NCBI RefSeq assembly: GCF_012985205.1
Contig: NZ_JABEKS010000001.1
Location: 1,922,001-1,986,000 of the forward strand
Reading direction: 5' to 3'
Length of the DNA: 64,000 nucleotides
From: Planctomonas sp. JC2975
GTDB lineage: Bacteria; Actinomycetota; Actinomycetes; Actinomycetales; Microbacteriaceae
The notes under the pieces were generated by a model. It worked only from the letters and a program-made list of their open reading frames with translations, ran no database searches and had not been told where the DNA came from. The translations under genes were made by a program, and so were the position numbers. Positions 44,940-55,100 of the stretch are shown piece after piece; position 1 is the first letter of the stretch, and each line of letters starts with the position of its first letter.

Positions 44940-45639
44940 AGCGCTCGTAGTCGTCCCAGGTGTCGATGTCGTCGGCGACATGTGCGTCGTCCGCGATGGT
45001 CGTGACCGCCAGCCCGGCGAGCAGGGCGCGGACCGACTGGTCGCGTCCGGCATCCGGAAGAGCGGATGCCGCTGCCCGGAGTGCCACCGTGCGGTAAACG
45101 CCCGTGAGCCATTGCGACCGTCCCGTCGCATCCGCGAGGCAGGCGCCGTCGGAGTCGGGCGGCAGCGCGCCCAGCTCCCGGTCCAGACGCGCGACCGCCT
45201 GTTCCACGTGCGGGAGGTCGCAGGCGAGCACGAACGTCCACGCGGGGTTCCCACGCGGATGGGGCGCCGCCAGCGCAGTGGCGATGGCCGCCGCGGGACC
45301 TGCGAACGGCGGATCCTCACGGCGCCACTCGATGCCCGCACGCTCGCTGGCGGTCGTCTCCGTGTTTCCGGATTCGGCACCGCCGGACTCCGCGCCTCCT
45401 GATCCTTCGCCTCCGGATCCCTCGCGGCCATGGCCGGGCGCCTTCCCATCGCCCGGACGCGGCCCCACGATCACGATGGCTTCGCATCCGACTGCGGTCA
45501 CGGCCGCGACGGCCGCATCGAGCAGCGAGCGTCCGTTCACCTTCAGGGAAGGCTTGTCGATGCCGCCCATGCGGGAGGCACGGCCGCCTGCGAGGAGGAT
45601 CGCGCCGCGGGAGGTCGCATCCGGATCTGCGGTGCTCAT
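44914..45639 (-). CDS. mobA: Molybdenum cofactor guanylyltransferase (MobA-like) with Gly/Ser insert
   Basis: The 241-residue nucleotidyltransferase has the signature ILLAGGRASRMGGIDKPSL at the N-terminus and the metal-binding FVLACDLPHVE. It would attach GMP to molybdopterin to make the bis-MGD cofactor of nitrate reductase. Around residues 63-103 it carries a Gly/Ser/Glu-rich insert (GREGSGGEGSGGAESGG) that is not part of the catalytic core. Its position near modABC, narGHJI and moaA supports MobA over other sugar nucleotidyltransferases. The stop overlaps the convergent MFS gene by 26 nt. Confidence 0.85.
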   Translation of the reverse strand: MSTADPDATSRGAILLAGGRASRMGGIDKPSLKVNGRSLLDAAVAAVTAVGCEAIVIVGPRPGDGKAPGHGREGSGGEGSGGAESGGAESGNTETTASERAGIEWRREDPPFAGPAAAIATALAAPHPRGNPAWTFVLACDLPHVEQAVARLDRELGALPPDSDGACLADATGRSQWLTGVYRTVALRAAASALPDAGRDQSVRALLAGLAVTTIADDAHVADDIDTWDDYERFTGDGEPE

Positions 45640-45690
45640 CGCCCCAGCATGACAGCATGCCGACCACGGCCGGAGTCAGCCGGCAGAACG

Positions 45691-45733
45691 CCGCAGCTGC
45701 GGCTGAGAACGTGCGAAAGAGCCGCAACTGCGG
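45691..45733. promoter_or_regulatory. Paired 12-bp palindromes upstream of the Mop-like gene
   Basis: CCGCAGCTGCGG (45691-45702, perfect) and CCGCAACTGCGG (45722-45733, near perfect) are 31 bp apart, three helical turns. They lie just upstream of the HTH-TOBE gene at 45749 and downstream of the mobA start (45639). They may be operators for that molybdate-sensing protein, controlling both directions. Confidence 0.6.
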
Positions 45734-45748
45734 TGCTACGGTGACCAC

Positions 45749-46144
45749 ATGTCCGCAAGCTACAAGATCGCGCAGGCCGCGCGACTCCTCGGCGTGAGCG
45801 ACGACACCGTGCGTCGGTGGGTGGAGCAGGGGACGCTTCCGGTGACGGATGCCACGCCCACCGAGATCCCGGGCGAGGCGCTCGCCCAGCGTGCGGTAGA
45901 GCTCGCGCGTGCTGCTGACGACCCGACCGACGTGCTCTCCAGCGCCCGCAACCGCTTCACGGGAATCGTGACACGTGTCATCGCAGACGACGTCATGGCA
46001 CAGGTGGACATCCAGGCAGGTCCGCACCGTGTCGTCTCGCTGATGAGCGCCGAAGCCGTGCGAGACCTCGGGCTCGAGGTCGGCTCACTCGCCGTCGCCG
46101 TCGTGAAGGCCACTACCGTCATCGTCGAGGTGCCGGGCACCTGA
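45749..46144 (+). CDS. HTH-TOBE molybdenum-binding protein (Mop/ModE-like)
   Basis: The 131-residue protein pairs an N-terminal MerR/excisionase-type helix-turn-helix (YKIAQAARLLGVSDDTVRRWVEQGTLPV) with a TOBE/Mop domain (ARNRFTGIVTRVIADDVMAQVDIQAGPHRVVSLMSAEAVRDLGLEVGSLAVAVVKATTVIVEVP). TOBE domains bind molybdate or tungstate. It is likely a molybdate-responsive regulator or storage protein and heads the modABC genes, 55 nt before modA. Two palindromes upstream could be its operators. Confidence 0.87.
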   Translation: MSASYKIAQAARLLGVSDDTVRRWVEQGTLPVTDATPTEIPGEALAQRAVELARAADDPTDVLSSARNRFTGIVTRVIADDVMAQVDIQAGPHRVVSLMSAEAVRDLGLEVGSLAVAVVKATTVIVEVPGT

Positions 46145-46199
46145 CCCCTGCATCACCACTACTGCCACGAGCACCACTGAAATCCTCGGAGGAACGACA

Positions 46200-46994
46200 A
46201 TGCGCCGCCTGCCCCTTCTCCTCGCAGCCACCGCGTCGGTGGCTCTTCTGCTGTCCGGATGTTCCGGGACCTCGGGTGCCGGCAGCACGACGACGGCGAC
46301 GGCCACCTCGACCGCCGACGCTCTCAGCGGCGACCTCGCCGTGTCAGCAGCGGCATCCCTCCAGGGCGCGTTCGACAAGGCGGCGGCGGAGTTCGAGAAG
46401 GCGCATCCCGACGTGCACGTCACCGCGAACTACGACGGATCCAGCACCCTGGCGACTCAGATCATCGGCGGTGCGAAGGTCGACGTGTTCGCATCGGCGG
46501 ACCAGGCGAACATGGCGAAGGTGACGGATCCGGGACTGGCATCCGATCCGACGGTCTTCGCCCGCAACACGCTCGTGATCGTGACGCCCAAGGACAACCC
46601 TGGCAACGTGAAGTCGCTGAGCGATCTGTCGAACCCGAACCTCAAGGTCGTGCTCTGCGCGCCCGCCGTGCCGTGCGGATCCGCCGCGCAGACGCTGCTG
46701 AGCAACCAGGGCGTGAAGGTCACGCCAGTGAGCCAGGAGCAGAACGTGACGGCGGTGCTCACCAAGGTGGAGACCGGAGAGGCCGACGCCGGACTCGTCT
46801 ACGTGACGGACGCTGCCACCACCGACAAGGTGAAGACGATCGTGCCGGAGGGCGCCGACAAGGTGGTCAACTCGTATCCGATCGTGGTGCTCAAGGGTGC
46901 CCCGAACCCGGCGGCGGCGAAGGCGTTCGCCTCGTTCATCACCGGACCCGACGGGCAGAAGATCCTGGCGTCATTCGGATTCCAAAAGCCATGA
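46200..46994 (+). CDS. modA: Molybdate ABC transporter substrate-binding lipoprotein
   Basis: The 264-residue lipoprotein has a signal peptide with lipobox LLSGCSG (Cys about residue 21), so it is anchored outside the membrane. The mature part has the ModA pattern: LAVSAAASLQGAFDKAAAEFEKAHPDV, YDGSSTLATQIIGGAKVDVFASAD, and LVIVTPKDNPG. It captures molybdate (or tungstate) for ModBC. A GGAGGAACG ribosome binding site precedes ATG 46200. The stop overlaps the modB start (ATGA). Confidence 0.93.
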   Translation: MRRLPLLLAATASVALLLSGCSGTSGAGSTTTATATSTADALSGDLAVSAAASLQGAFDKAAAEFEKAHPDVHVTANYDGSSTLATQIIGGAKVDVFASADQANMAKVTDPGLASDPTVFARNTLVIVTPKDNPGNVKSLSDLSNPNLKVVLCAPAVPCGSAAQTLLSNQGVKVTPVSQEQNVTAVLTKVETGEADAGLVYVTDAATTDKVKTIVPEGADKVVNSYPIVVLKGAPNPAAAKAFASFITGPDGQKILASFGFQKP

Positions 46995-47806
46995 ACCGTC
47001 GCGGCTACGCGCCGCCCGTCCTGGCGATTCCTGCGATCGTGGGACTGCTGTTCCTGACGCTGCCGCTGGCCGCACTGGTCGGCCACGTCGAGTGGTCGAC
47101 ACTGTGGGGCGACATCACCTCACCGCAGGCGCTTGAAGCCCTTCGTCTTTCCGTGACGACGGGACTCATCGCCACGGCACTGTCGCTCGTGCTCGGCGTG
47201 CCGCTCGCGCTTCTCATCGCGCGGTCCGGCGCTCGCACCGCCGCCGTGCTCCGCGCCGTCGTCACGGTCCCCCTGGTCCTGCCGCCGATGGTCGGTGGCC
47301 TCGCGCTGCTGTTCCTGTTCGGCCGCACCGGATGGCTGGGCTTCACCGGATGGCAACTCCCCTTCACGACGTCCGCCGTGGTGCTCGCGCAGACGTTCGT
47401 GGCGTTGCCGTTCCTCGTGCTCGCCCTGGAGGGCGCGCTGCGCACCTCGGGACTCGAGTACGAGCGCACGGCGGCGAGCCTCGGGGCCGGGCGATGGACG
47501 ACGCTCTGGCGGGTGACGCTGCCGCTTGCCGGTCCCGGTCTGCTGTCCGGCGTCATCCTCTGCTTCGCGCGCGCCGTCGGCGAGTTCGGCGCCACGGCTC
47601 TCTTCGCCGGCAACGCGCCCGGCGTCACCCAGACCATGCCGCTTGCCATCTACACGGCGTTCAACGGCGGCGGGGTCAGCCAGGATGCCGCCGTCGCGCT
47701 GTCCCTCCTCCTGTTGGTGACGGCGATCGCGGTGCTCCTGCTCGTGCGCGCCTGGCGTCCGGATGCCGCCGCGAAGGAAGGCATGACCAAGGAGGTCGTG
47801 CAGTGA
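46991..47806 (+). CDS. modB: Molybdate ABC transporter permease
   Basis: The 271-residue permease has five to six hydrophobic helices and the EAA loop of ABC importers, EYERTAASLGAGRWTTLWRVTLPLAGPGLLSG. The ModB-like PLVLPPMVGGLALLFLFGRTG and FGATALFAGNAPGVTQTMPLAIYTAFN are also present. ATG 46991 overlaps the modA stop, and its own stop overlaps the modC GTG. It forms the membrane channel for molybdate. Confidence 0.93.
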   Translation: MNRRGYAPPVLAIPAIVGLLFLTLPLAALVGHVEWSTLWGDITSPQALEALRLSVTTGLIATALSLVLGVPLALLIARSGARTAAVLRAVVTVPLVLPPMVGGLALLFLFGRTGWLGFTGWQLPFTTSAVVLAQTFVALPFLVLALEGALRTSGLEYERTAASLGAGRWTTLWRVTLPLAGPGLLSGVILCFARAVGEFGATALFAGNAPGVTQTMPLAIYTAFNGGGVSQDAAVALSLLLLVTAIAVLLLVRAWRPDAAAKEGMTKEVVQ

Positions 47807-48798
47807 ACGGGCCGGCGGCAGCGCCCGACGACCCGGCCGACGACGCCGTGTGGTCCGACGACTCGGTGCAGTCGCCCGATGCTGCATCCGGATCGGTTCT
47901 GGATGCGCGCATTCGCGTTGTCCACGGTGCATACGGGCTCGACATCGAGGTGCACGCCGACCCCGGCGAAGTCGTCGCCGTGATGGGTCCGTCCGGGGCC
48001 GGCAAGTCCACCATGTTCGAGGCGATCGCGGGCTTCGTGCCGCTCACCGACGGCGAGGTGCGGCTCGACGGCCGCACGCTGGACGCGGGATCCGGTCCTC
48101 ACGTGCCGTCGCCCGTTCGGGGCGTCGTGCTCATGGGACAGGACGCCCGACTCTTCCCGCACCTCTCGGCCCGCGAGAACGTGGCGTTCGGTCCGCGAGC
48201 GCGCGGCACCTCGAAAGCCCGCGCCCGAGCGGATGCCGATGCCTGGCTCGCCCGCGTCGGCCTCCCCGGTCTCGGCGACCGACGCCCCGAGCAGCTGTCC
48301 GGCGGTCAGCAGCAGAGGGTCGCGCTGGCCAGGGCGCTGGCAACGGGTCCGCGACTCCTGCTCCTCGACGAGCCGTTGCGCGCGCTGGATCCGGAGACCG
48401 CGACGGGGATCCGCCACCTGCTGCGTGACGTGCTGACGGCGACACCGACCACGACGCTGGTGGCGACGCACGATGCGGTGGACGCTGCATCCTTCGCCGA
48501 TCGACTGGTGGTGCTCGAGTCCGGACGGGTCACGCAGTCGGGAACCGTGCACGACGTTCTGAGAGCACCCGCCACACCGTTCGTTGCGGTCGTCGCCGCC
48601 ACGTTGCCGCTCACGTCCGACGACACCGCGCAGAGCCGAGGGGCGCACGACGCCGGCTGGAGCGTGCGAGTCGTGCATGTGGCATCCGACGAGACAGGAC
48701 TGCGCGTCCTGGCGCGTACGCCGGACGGCGACGAGGTCGTGCTGCACCTCCCGTCGGACGCGCACGTCGCCGTCGGCTCGACGGTCAGCATCGCCTGA
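47803..48798 (+). CDS. modC: Molybdate ABC transporter ATP-binding protein
   Basis: The 331-residue ATPase has Walker A GPSGAGKST, the Q-loop QDARLF, the ABC signature LSGGQQQR, Walker B LLLLDEPL and the switch His in THDAVD. The C-terminal 100 residues (WSVRVVHVASDETGLRVLARTPDGDEVV) fit a regulatory TOBE domain as in ModC. An unusual acidic N-terminal extension of about 35 residues precedes the ATPase core. GTG 47803 overlaps the modB stop. Confidence 0.93.
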   Translation: MNGPAAAPDDPADDAVWSDDSVQSPDAASGSVLDARIRVVHGAYGLDIEVHADPGEVVAVMGPSGAGKSTMFEAIAGFVPLTDGEVRLDGRTLDAGSGPHVPSPVRGVVLMGQDARLFPHLSARENVAFGPRARGTSKARARADADAWLARVGLPGLGDRRPEQLSGGQQQRVALARALATGPRLLLLDEPLRALDPETATGIRHLLRDVLTATPTTTLVATHDAVDAASFADRLVVLESGRVTQSGTVHDVLRAPATPFVAVVAATLPLTSDDTAQSRGAHDAGWSVRVVHVASDETGLRVLARTPDGDEVVLHLPSDAHVAVGSTVSIA

Positions 48799-48906
48799 CG
48801 GCCGACTATCTGGCCCGAGTGGTCGCTATCCGTCGGCGTCCACGACAGAACGCGCCGGAAGTTCGAGTGCTTCCGAGGGTGTGAGGGTGGGTGCGGCGGG
48901 TGGGCG

Positions 48907-49665
48907 CTACGGGCGGCGCAGCCGCTCCGCGTCGGGCGTCGTGACCGGGTCCCAGCCGCGACGCGGCGGACGGTTCCCGCTGCGGTCGTCGCGCGAGCGG
49001 TAGACGATATACGGCCGGAACAGGTACTGCACCGGCGCCGAGAACACGTGCACCAGGCGGGTGAACGGCCACAGGATGAACAACACCGTCGCGCACAACG
49101 CGTGCAGCTGGAAGATGATCGGCGCCTCGGCCATCAGCTGCGGCTGCGGCTGGAAGATGATGATGCTGCGCACCCACGGGCTGATCGTCTCGCGGTAGTT
49201 GTATCCCTCGCCGAAGAGCTGGTAGCCGAACGTGGCCATGGTGCCGAGCAGCAGCGTCAGTCCGAGGAACACGTACATGACCTTGTCCATGCGCGTCGTC
49301 GCGAGGAACACCGGTCCGACGGTGCGCCGACGGTAGATCAGGATGGCGAGCCCGGCCAGTGTGAGGATGGCAGCCGCCGTCCCCAGCACCGTCGCGCCGA
49401 TGTGGTACATCAGCTCGTTGATCCCGATCGCGAACAGCCACTCCTCGGGGATGAGCAGGCCGACCGCATGCCCGACGAGCACGAACAGGATGCCGAAGTG
49501 GAACATCGGGGATCCCCAGCGCAGCAACCGGTTCTCGTACGTCTGGCTCGACCTCGTCGTCCAGCCGAACTTGTCGTAGCGGTACCGCCAGATGTGGCCG
49601 ACGATGAACACCGCGATCGCGATGTAGGGCAGCGCGACCCACAGCAGCATGGACCAGGCGTTCAT
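48907..49665 (-). CDS. narI: Respiratory nitrate reductase gamma subunit
   Basis: The 252-residue membrane cytochrome b has five helices. His residues near GHIWRYRYDKFG, FHFGILFVLVGHAVG, and in the helix IIFQLHALCATVLFILWPFTRLVHVF are positioned to bind the two b haems. It passes electrons from menaquinol to NarH. ATG 49665 is 57 nt after narJ, with a GGAAGAG-like site. It is the last gene of narKGHJI. Confidence 0.94.
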   Translation of the reverse strand: MNAWSMLLWVALPYIAIAVFIVGHIWRYRYDKFGWTTRSSQTYENRLLRWGSPMFHFGILFVLVGHAVGLLIPEEWLFAIGINELMYHIGATVLGTAAAILTLAGLAILIYRRRTVGPVFLATTRMDKVMYVFLGLTLLLGTMATFGYQLFGEGYNYRETISPWVRSIIIFQPQPQLMAEAPIIFQLHALCATVLFILWPFTRLVHVFSAPVQYLFRPYIVYRSRDDRSGNRPPRRGWDPVTTPDAERLRRP

Positions 49666-49722
49666 TCGCTCTTCCTCTTCACTCGTGTGTCGTCATTCGT
49701 GCGCCGTCGTCATCGCGTGCGC

Positions 49723-50457
49723 TCACTGCGCGTGCGGCTCGAAGGGCGGAAGGTTGCCCAGGAAGCTCAGCCCGACCGTCTCGGTGGGCGGGCCTTCGCT
49801 GATCAGGTCCAGGTAGTGTTCGCGCGTCGCGTCGTCGATCGGCGGGAGCGACAGCGTGACGGCTCGCACGACATCTGCCCACGGGCTGGACATCTGCTCC
49901 AGCGCTGCTCGCAGAACCTCGATGCCCTCGCGGTGACTGCTGAGCAGCGCGCCGGCGATCTCCGAGTCGCTGACGGCTGAGAACTCCAGCACGGCCGGCA
50001 GATAGTCGGGAAGCTCGTCGGCGTCGAACTCCCAGCCGGCGGCCCGGTACGCCTCCAGGATCGTCACGAGCGCGGTGCCGCGCTTGCGCGTGTCACCTGT
50101 CGCGAAGTAGGTCAGGTAGAGGCTGCACTTGCGCTTGAGGTCGAACGTGGCGACGTAGTGCTGCTCCCAGGTCGAGGCCTCCGCACGGCTGGCGGATGCG
50201 GCGAGCGCGGCATCCATGAACCGGTCCAGCGGATCGCGCAGCTCGGCCGGGAGCCCGGCCACGAGGGAACGCACGGTGGCGAGCTTGCCGAACCACGCGG
50301 CGTCCGGATAGTCCAGCAGCACTGCGCCGGCTAGATGGACCCGCTGCCGCTGCTCACGGGTGAGCGACAGCGCATCGAGCCGCGCAGGTAGACGCCTGCG
50401 CGGTGTGACGCGCGCCCGCTCGCGCGGCGGACCGGATCGAATGACTCCGGCCATCAC
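49723..50457 (-). CDS. narJ: Nitrate reductase assembly chaperone
   Basis: The 244-residue all-helical protein of the NarJ/NarW (TorD-like) family helps insert the molybdenum cofactor into NarG. The family-typical WEQHYVATFDLKRKCSLYLTYFATGDTRKRGTAL segment is central, followed by DELPDYLPAVLEFSA. ATG 50457 overlaps the narH stop by 4 nt, and a second in-frame ATG follows directly. The N-terminal 30 residues are Arg-rich and poorly conserved in style. Confidence 0.92.
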   Translation of the reverse strand: MMAGVIRSGPPRERARVTPRRRLPARLDALSLTREQRQRVHLAGAVLLDYPDAAWFGKLATVRSLVAGLPAELRDPLDRFMDAALAASASRAEASTWEQHYVATFDLKRKCSLYLTYFATGDTRKRGTALVTILEAYRAAGWEFDADELPDYLPAVLEFSAVSDSEIAGALLSSHREGIEVLRAALEQMSSPWADVVRAVTLSLPPIDDATREHYLDLISEGPPTETVGLSFLGNLPPFEPHAQ

Positions 50458-52115
50458 TCATCGCCGCCGGAAGAGGACTTCTGCTCGCCCTCCGGCGGGA
50501 ACAGCCCGTCCGGCGAGCCGTTGCCGTCCCAGTTGAGGAGGTTGACGCGTCCGGGTGTCGACGGCCGATCCGCGCTCTGCCGGTTGGCCAGTGCGTGGAA
50601 GTTCTCGACCGCGACCGGTGTCGGATGCCCGCTGGAGGATCCGAACGGACCGGCGCCGCCCATGCCTGGGCCGCCGTCGTAGTCCAGGGAGCAGGCGAGC
50701 TCGTCGAGCTCGCGCGCCTGCTCGGCGTGCGCAGCAGGGATCACGTAGCGGTCGTTGTACTTCGCGACCGCCAGCAGCCTGTACATCTCCTCGACCTCGG
50801 TGCCGGTCATGCCGACGGCGTTCGCGATCCGCTCGTCGCGCTCGTCGTCCAGGTTGATGCCGCGCATGTACGACCGCATCGCGGCGAGCTTGCGCAGTGA
50901 CTCGTCCACCGGAGTCGTGTCGCCTGCGGTGAACAGCTCTGCGAGGTACTCGATCGGGATGCGGAGCTTGTCGATCGCGGCGAAGAGCGTGCGGGCATCC
51001 TCACCGTCGTTGCCCGATCCGGTGATCACGTCCACAACGGGCGAGAGCGGCGGGATGTACCAGACCATCGGCATCGTGCGGTACTCGGGGTGCAACGGCA
51101 ACGCCACCCGGTACTCCTTGATGAGCTTGTGGATCGGGCTGTTCTGGGCTGCCTCGATCCAGTCCTGCGGGATGCCGTCGCGCAGCGCCGCCTCGATCAC
51201 CGCTGGATCGTGCGGGTCGAGGATGACGTCGCGCTGTGCGTCCAGCAGGTCGTGCTCGTTCTCCGTCTTGGCGGCATCCGCCACCTTGTCGACGTCGTAC
51301 AAGATGAGCCCGAGGTAGCGCAGGCGCCCGACGCACGTCTCGGAGCAGACCGTCGGCAACCCCACCTCGATGCGCGGATAGCAGAGCGTGCACTTCTCCG
51401 CCTTGCCCGTCTTGTGGTTGAAGTACACCTTCTTGTACGGGCATCCGGAGACGCACATGCGCCAGCCGCGGCACTTGTCCTGGTCGACGAGCACGATGCC
51501 GTCTTCGACGCGCTTGTACATGGCGCCTGACGGGCAGCTGGCCACGCACGACGGGTTCAGGCAGTGCTCGCAGATGCGCGGCAGGTAGAACATGAACGCC
51601 TGCTCGAACTCGGCGTTCACCTGCTCGCTCATCTTCTGCAGGATCGGGTCCTGCTGCATGGTCTCGACCGAGCCGCCGAGGTCGTCGTCCCAGTTCGCCG
51701 ACCAGGAGATCTTCATGTCCTGCCCGGTGAGCAGGCTCTTCGGCCGTGCCACTGGCGTCTGCTGACCCCTCGGGGAGTTCAGCAGCATGTCGTAGTCGTA
51801 CGTCCACGGCTCGTAGTAGTCGTGGATCTCCGGCAGGTTCGGGTTCGAGAAGATGTGCCCGAGCTTGGCCAGCCGTCCGCCGCTGCGCAGCTTGAGGCGA
51901 CCGCGCTTGGTGCGCGTCCATCCGCCCTGCCACTTGTCCTGGTCCTCATACCGCCGCGGGTAACCCAGCCCCGGACGTGTCTCCACGTTGTTGAACCACA
52001 CGTACTCGACGCCGGTTCGGTTGGTCCAGGCCTGCTTGCACGTGACGGAGCAGGTGTGGCATCCGATGCACTTGTCGAGGTTCATCACCATCGACATCTG
52101 CGCCATGACCTTCAT
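50454..52115 (-). CDS. narH: Respiratory nitrate reductase beta subunit
   Basis: The 553-residue iron-sulfur subunit carries four cluster motifs: CIGCHTCSVTCK, CEHCLNPSCVASCP, CRGWRMCVSGCP (Trp in the place of one Cys, giving the 3Fe-4S cluster typical of NarH) and CTLCYPRIEVGLPTVCSETC. It wires NarI to NarG. ATG 52115 overlaps the narG stop (ATGA), with GGAGGTGCAG just upstream. The C-terminal 70 residues are Gly/Ser-rich. Confidence 0.96.
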   Translation of the reverse strand: MKVMAQMSMVMNLDKCIGCHTCSVTCKQAWTNRTGVEYVWFNNVETRPGLGYPRRYEDQDKWQGGWTRTKRGRLKLRSGGRLAKLGHIFSNPNLPEIHDYYEPWTYDYDMLLNSPRGQQTPVARPKSLLTGQDMKISWSANWDDDLGGSVETMQQDPILQKMSEQVNAEFEQAFMFYLPRICEHCLNPSCVASCPSGAMYKRVEDGIVLVDQDKCRGWRMCVSGCPYKKVYFNHKTGKAEKCTLCYPRIEVGLPTVCSETCVGRLRYLGLILYDVDKVADAAKTENEHDLLDAQRDVILDPHDPAVIEAALRDGIPQDWIEAAQNSPIHKLIKEYRVALPLHPEYRTMPMVWYIPPLSPVVDVITGSGNDGEDARTLFAAIDKLRIPIEYLAELFTAGDTTPVDESLRKLAAMRSYMRGINLDDERDERIANAVGMTGTEVEEMYRLLAVAKYNDRYVIPAAHAEQARELDELACSLDYDGGPGMGGAGPFGSSSGHPTPVAVENFHALANRQSADRPSTPGRVNLLNWDGNGSPDGLFPPEGEQKSSSGGDE

Positions 52116-55100
52116 CGGTACTGCACCTCCTGGCTCCGTCGCCGGATCGTCGTCACTTCGTCGCGTTGGTTCCCGGTCGGCCCCAGATAGTTGAACGCCC
52201 ACGACAGCTGGGCGTAGCCGCCGATCAGGTGGCTCGGTTTGAGCAGGATGCGCGTGAGCGAGTTGTGGATGCCGCCGCGCAGCCCGCTGGTCTCCGTGAT
52301 CGGCACGTCGACCGTGCGGTCTTTCGCGTGGTACATGTACACGGTTCCCTCCGGCATGCGGTGCGACACGATCGCGCGCGCCACCACGACGCCGTTGCGG
52401 TTGTACGCCTCGATCCATTCGTTGTCGCGAACGCCGATCTTGGCCGCGTCCTCGACGCTCATCCAGATCTCCGGGCCGCCGCGGGAGAGCGAGAGCATGA
52501 AGAGGTTGTCCTGGTACTCAGAGTGGATCGACCACTTGGAGTGCGGGGTCAGGTAACGCACCGACACCTCGGCCTGGCCGTCGGCACCCGGACCGGATGC
52601 GTTGCCGACGACGCCGAGCTTCGCGTCTCCGAACAGACGATGCATGTCCAGCGGCGGACGGTACACCGGCAGGTTCTCGCCGAGCTCCTCCATCCAGTCG
52701 TGGTCGAGGTAGAAGTGCTGCCGTCCGGTGAGCGTGTGCCAGGGCTTCAGCTGCTCAACGTTGACGGCGAACGCCGTGTACCGGCGGCCGCCGTGCTCGG
52801 AGCCCGACCACTCGGGCGACGTGATGACGCTCCGGGGCTGCACCTGCACATCCGAGAACGAGATGTGCGTCCCTTCGTGCTCCTCGGCGAGGAACGCCAG
52901 CTTCTGGCCGGTCTTCGCCTCCAGCTGCCGGAATCCTTCGACCGCGAGCCGCCCGTTCGTCGTTCCGGAGAGCGCGAGGATCATCTCGCACGCCCGCTTG
53001 TCGGTGTCCAGCCGCGCGCGCCCGCTCATCGGACCGGACTCGACCACGCCGTTCAAACGCTTCAACGCTGCCACCTCAGGGCCCGGATGGTACGTGATGC
53101 CCTTGGTGACCATGCCGACGCTCTCCGTCAGCGGACCCAGCGATCCCCACTTGTCGGCGATCGCCGTGTAATCCCGCTCGACGACGACGAGCTTCGCCAT
53201 CGTGACGCCGGGCTTCAGCGGAAGGTCCTCGACCGCGCCGTGCGGTGTGGCCATCTCATCCGAGGTGTCGTGCTGGAGCGGAGCCGCCACGACGTCGCGC
53301 CGCACGCCGAGGTGTGTGCGCGCCAGCTGGCTGAACCTGTCGGCCAGCACCTTGAACGTGTCGAAGTCCGTTCGGGTCTGCCAGGGCGGGTCGATGGCCG
53401 GGGTGAACGAGTGCACGAACGGATGCATGTCCGTCGACGACAGGTCGTACTTCTCGTACCAGGTGGCCGTCGGGAGCACGATGTCGCTGAACAGGGTCGT
53501 GGACGTCATCCGGAAGTCGCTCGTGACGAGCAGGTCGAGCTTGCCGATCGGGGCGTCGTCCCGCCAGCGGATGTCGCGTGGCCGGGAACCCTCACCGGCC
53601 TCGTCGACGCGGATGGCGGCATCCGTTCCGAGCAGGTGCTTCAGAAAGTACTCGTTGCCCTTGCCGGAGGACCCGAGCACGTTCGCCCGCCACATGGTCA
53701 TGACGCGCGGCCAGTTCTCTGGAGCGTCGGGATCTTCGCACGCGTAGTGCAGGGATCCGTCGTTCAGGCTCTCCACGATGTAGTCGGCGACCTCTTTGCC
53801 GGCGGCTTCTGCCTCGTCGCAGAGGTCGAGGGGGTTGCGGTCGAAGGTCGGGTAGCTCGGCATCCACCCGCGCTTCACGGATTCGACAAGGCAGTCGGCA
53901 GTCGTCCGACCGTCGAAGGCGCCGCGCGCAAGCGGCGAGGCGAGCTGGTTCGCTGGCAGGCCGTCGTATCGCCACTGGTCGGTCGCCAGGTAGAAGAAGG
54001 CCGTGCCGATCGCCTGCCGCGGCGGACGGCTCCAGTCCGCCGCGCCCGCGTACTGGTTGTAACCGGTGAGCGGCCGCACCTTCTCCTGCCCGACGTAGTG
54101 CGCCCATCCGCCACCGTTGACGCCCTGGCAGCCGCACATCATGGTGAGCGCGAGGAAGGTGCGGTAGATGGTGTCGGAGTGGAACCAGTGGTTGGTCCCC
54201 GCGCCCATCAGGATCATGGAGCGCCCGCCGCTGCGCTCCGCGTTGTCCGCGAACTCACGACCGATGCGGATCGCCTGCGCCGCGGGCACCGACGTGATCC
54301 CTTCCTGCCAGCCGGGCGTTCCCGGGGTGGAGACGTCCGCGTAGTCGGACGGCCACTCCCCTGGCAGTCCGTTCCGGCCCACCCCGTAGCGGGCGAGCAT
54401 GAGATCGAAGACCGTGGTGACGAGCTTGCCGGCCACCCGCCGCACCGGCACCCCGCGCGAGACGACGCCGGATCCGCCTGCGTGCTCCTGGCCGGGCTGA
54501 GGTGCGACGTCGAAGCGCGGAAGCGCGACCTCGGCTGCGCCGCCGTCCCAGTCGGCGAGATCCGCGATGGACAGCGGCGGCACGACGTCGCCGAGGTCAA
54601 GGTTCCAGCTGCCTTCGTCTTCGGGGGCGAAGCGGTGCCCGAGGGATCCGCCCGGCACGAAAGCGGCACCGTGCTGATCGAGCACGACGGGCTTGAACTC
54701 GGCACGTGCGGCGGCCGCAGCGGGCCCGCCGAGATCGGAGGCCGTGAGGAACTTGCCCGGCACCAGCCGGTCGCCGTTCCGCTCCACCGACACGAGGTAG
54801 GGCGCGTCCGTGTACCGCCGCATGTAGTCCTCGAAGCGCGGCGTGCGCTTCTGTACGAAGTGCTCGGTGAGGATGACGTGTCCCATGGCGATTCCGAGCG
54901 CCGCATCCGTCCCTGGGTGGGGGGCCGCCCACTCGTCGGCGAACTTGGTGTTGTCGGTATAGTCGGGCGACACCACGACGACCTTCGTGCCGCGGTAGCG
55001 CGCCTCGGTCATGAAATGCGCGTCAGGCGTGCGGGTGACCGGCACGTTGGATCCCCACATGATGAGGTAGCTGGAGTTCCACCAGTCGGCGGACTCCGGC

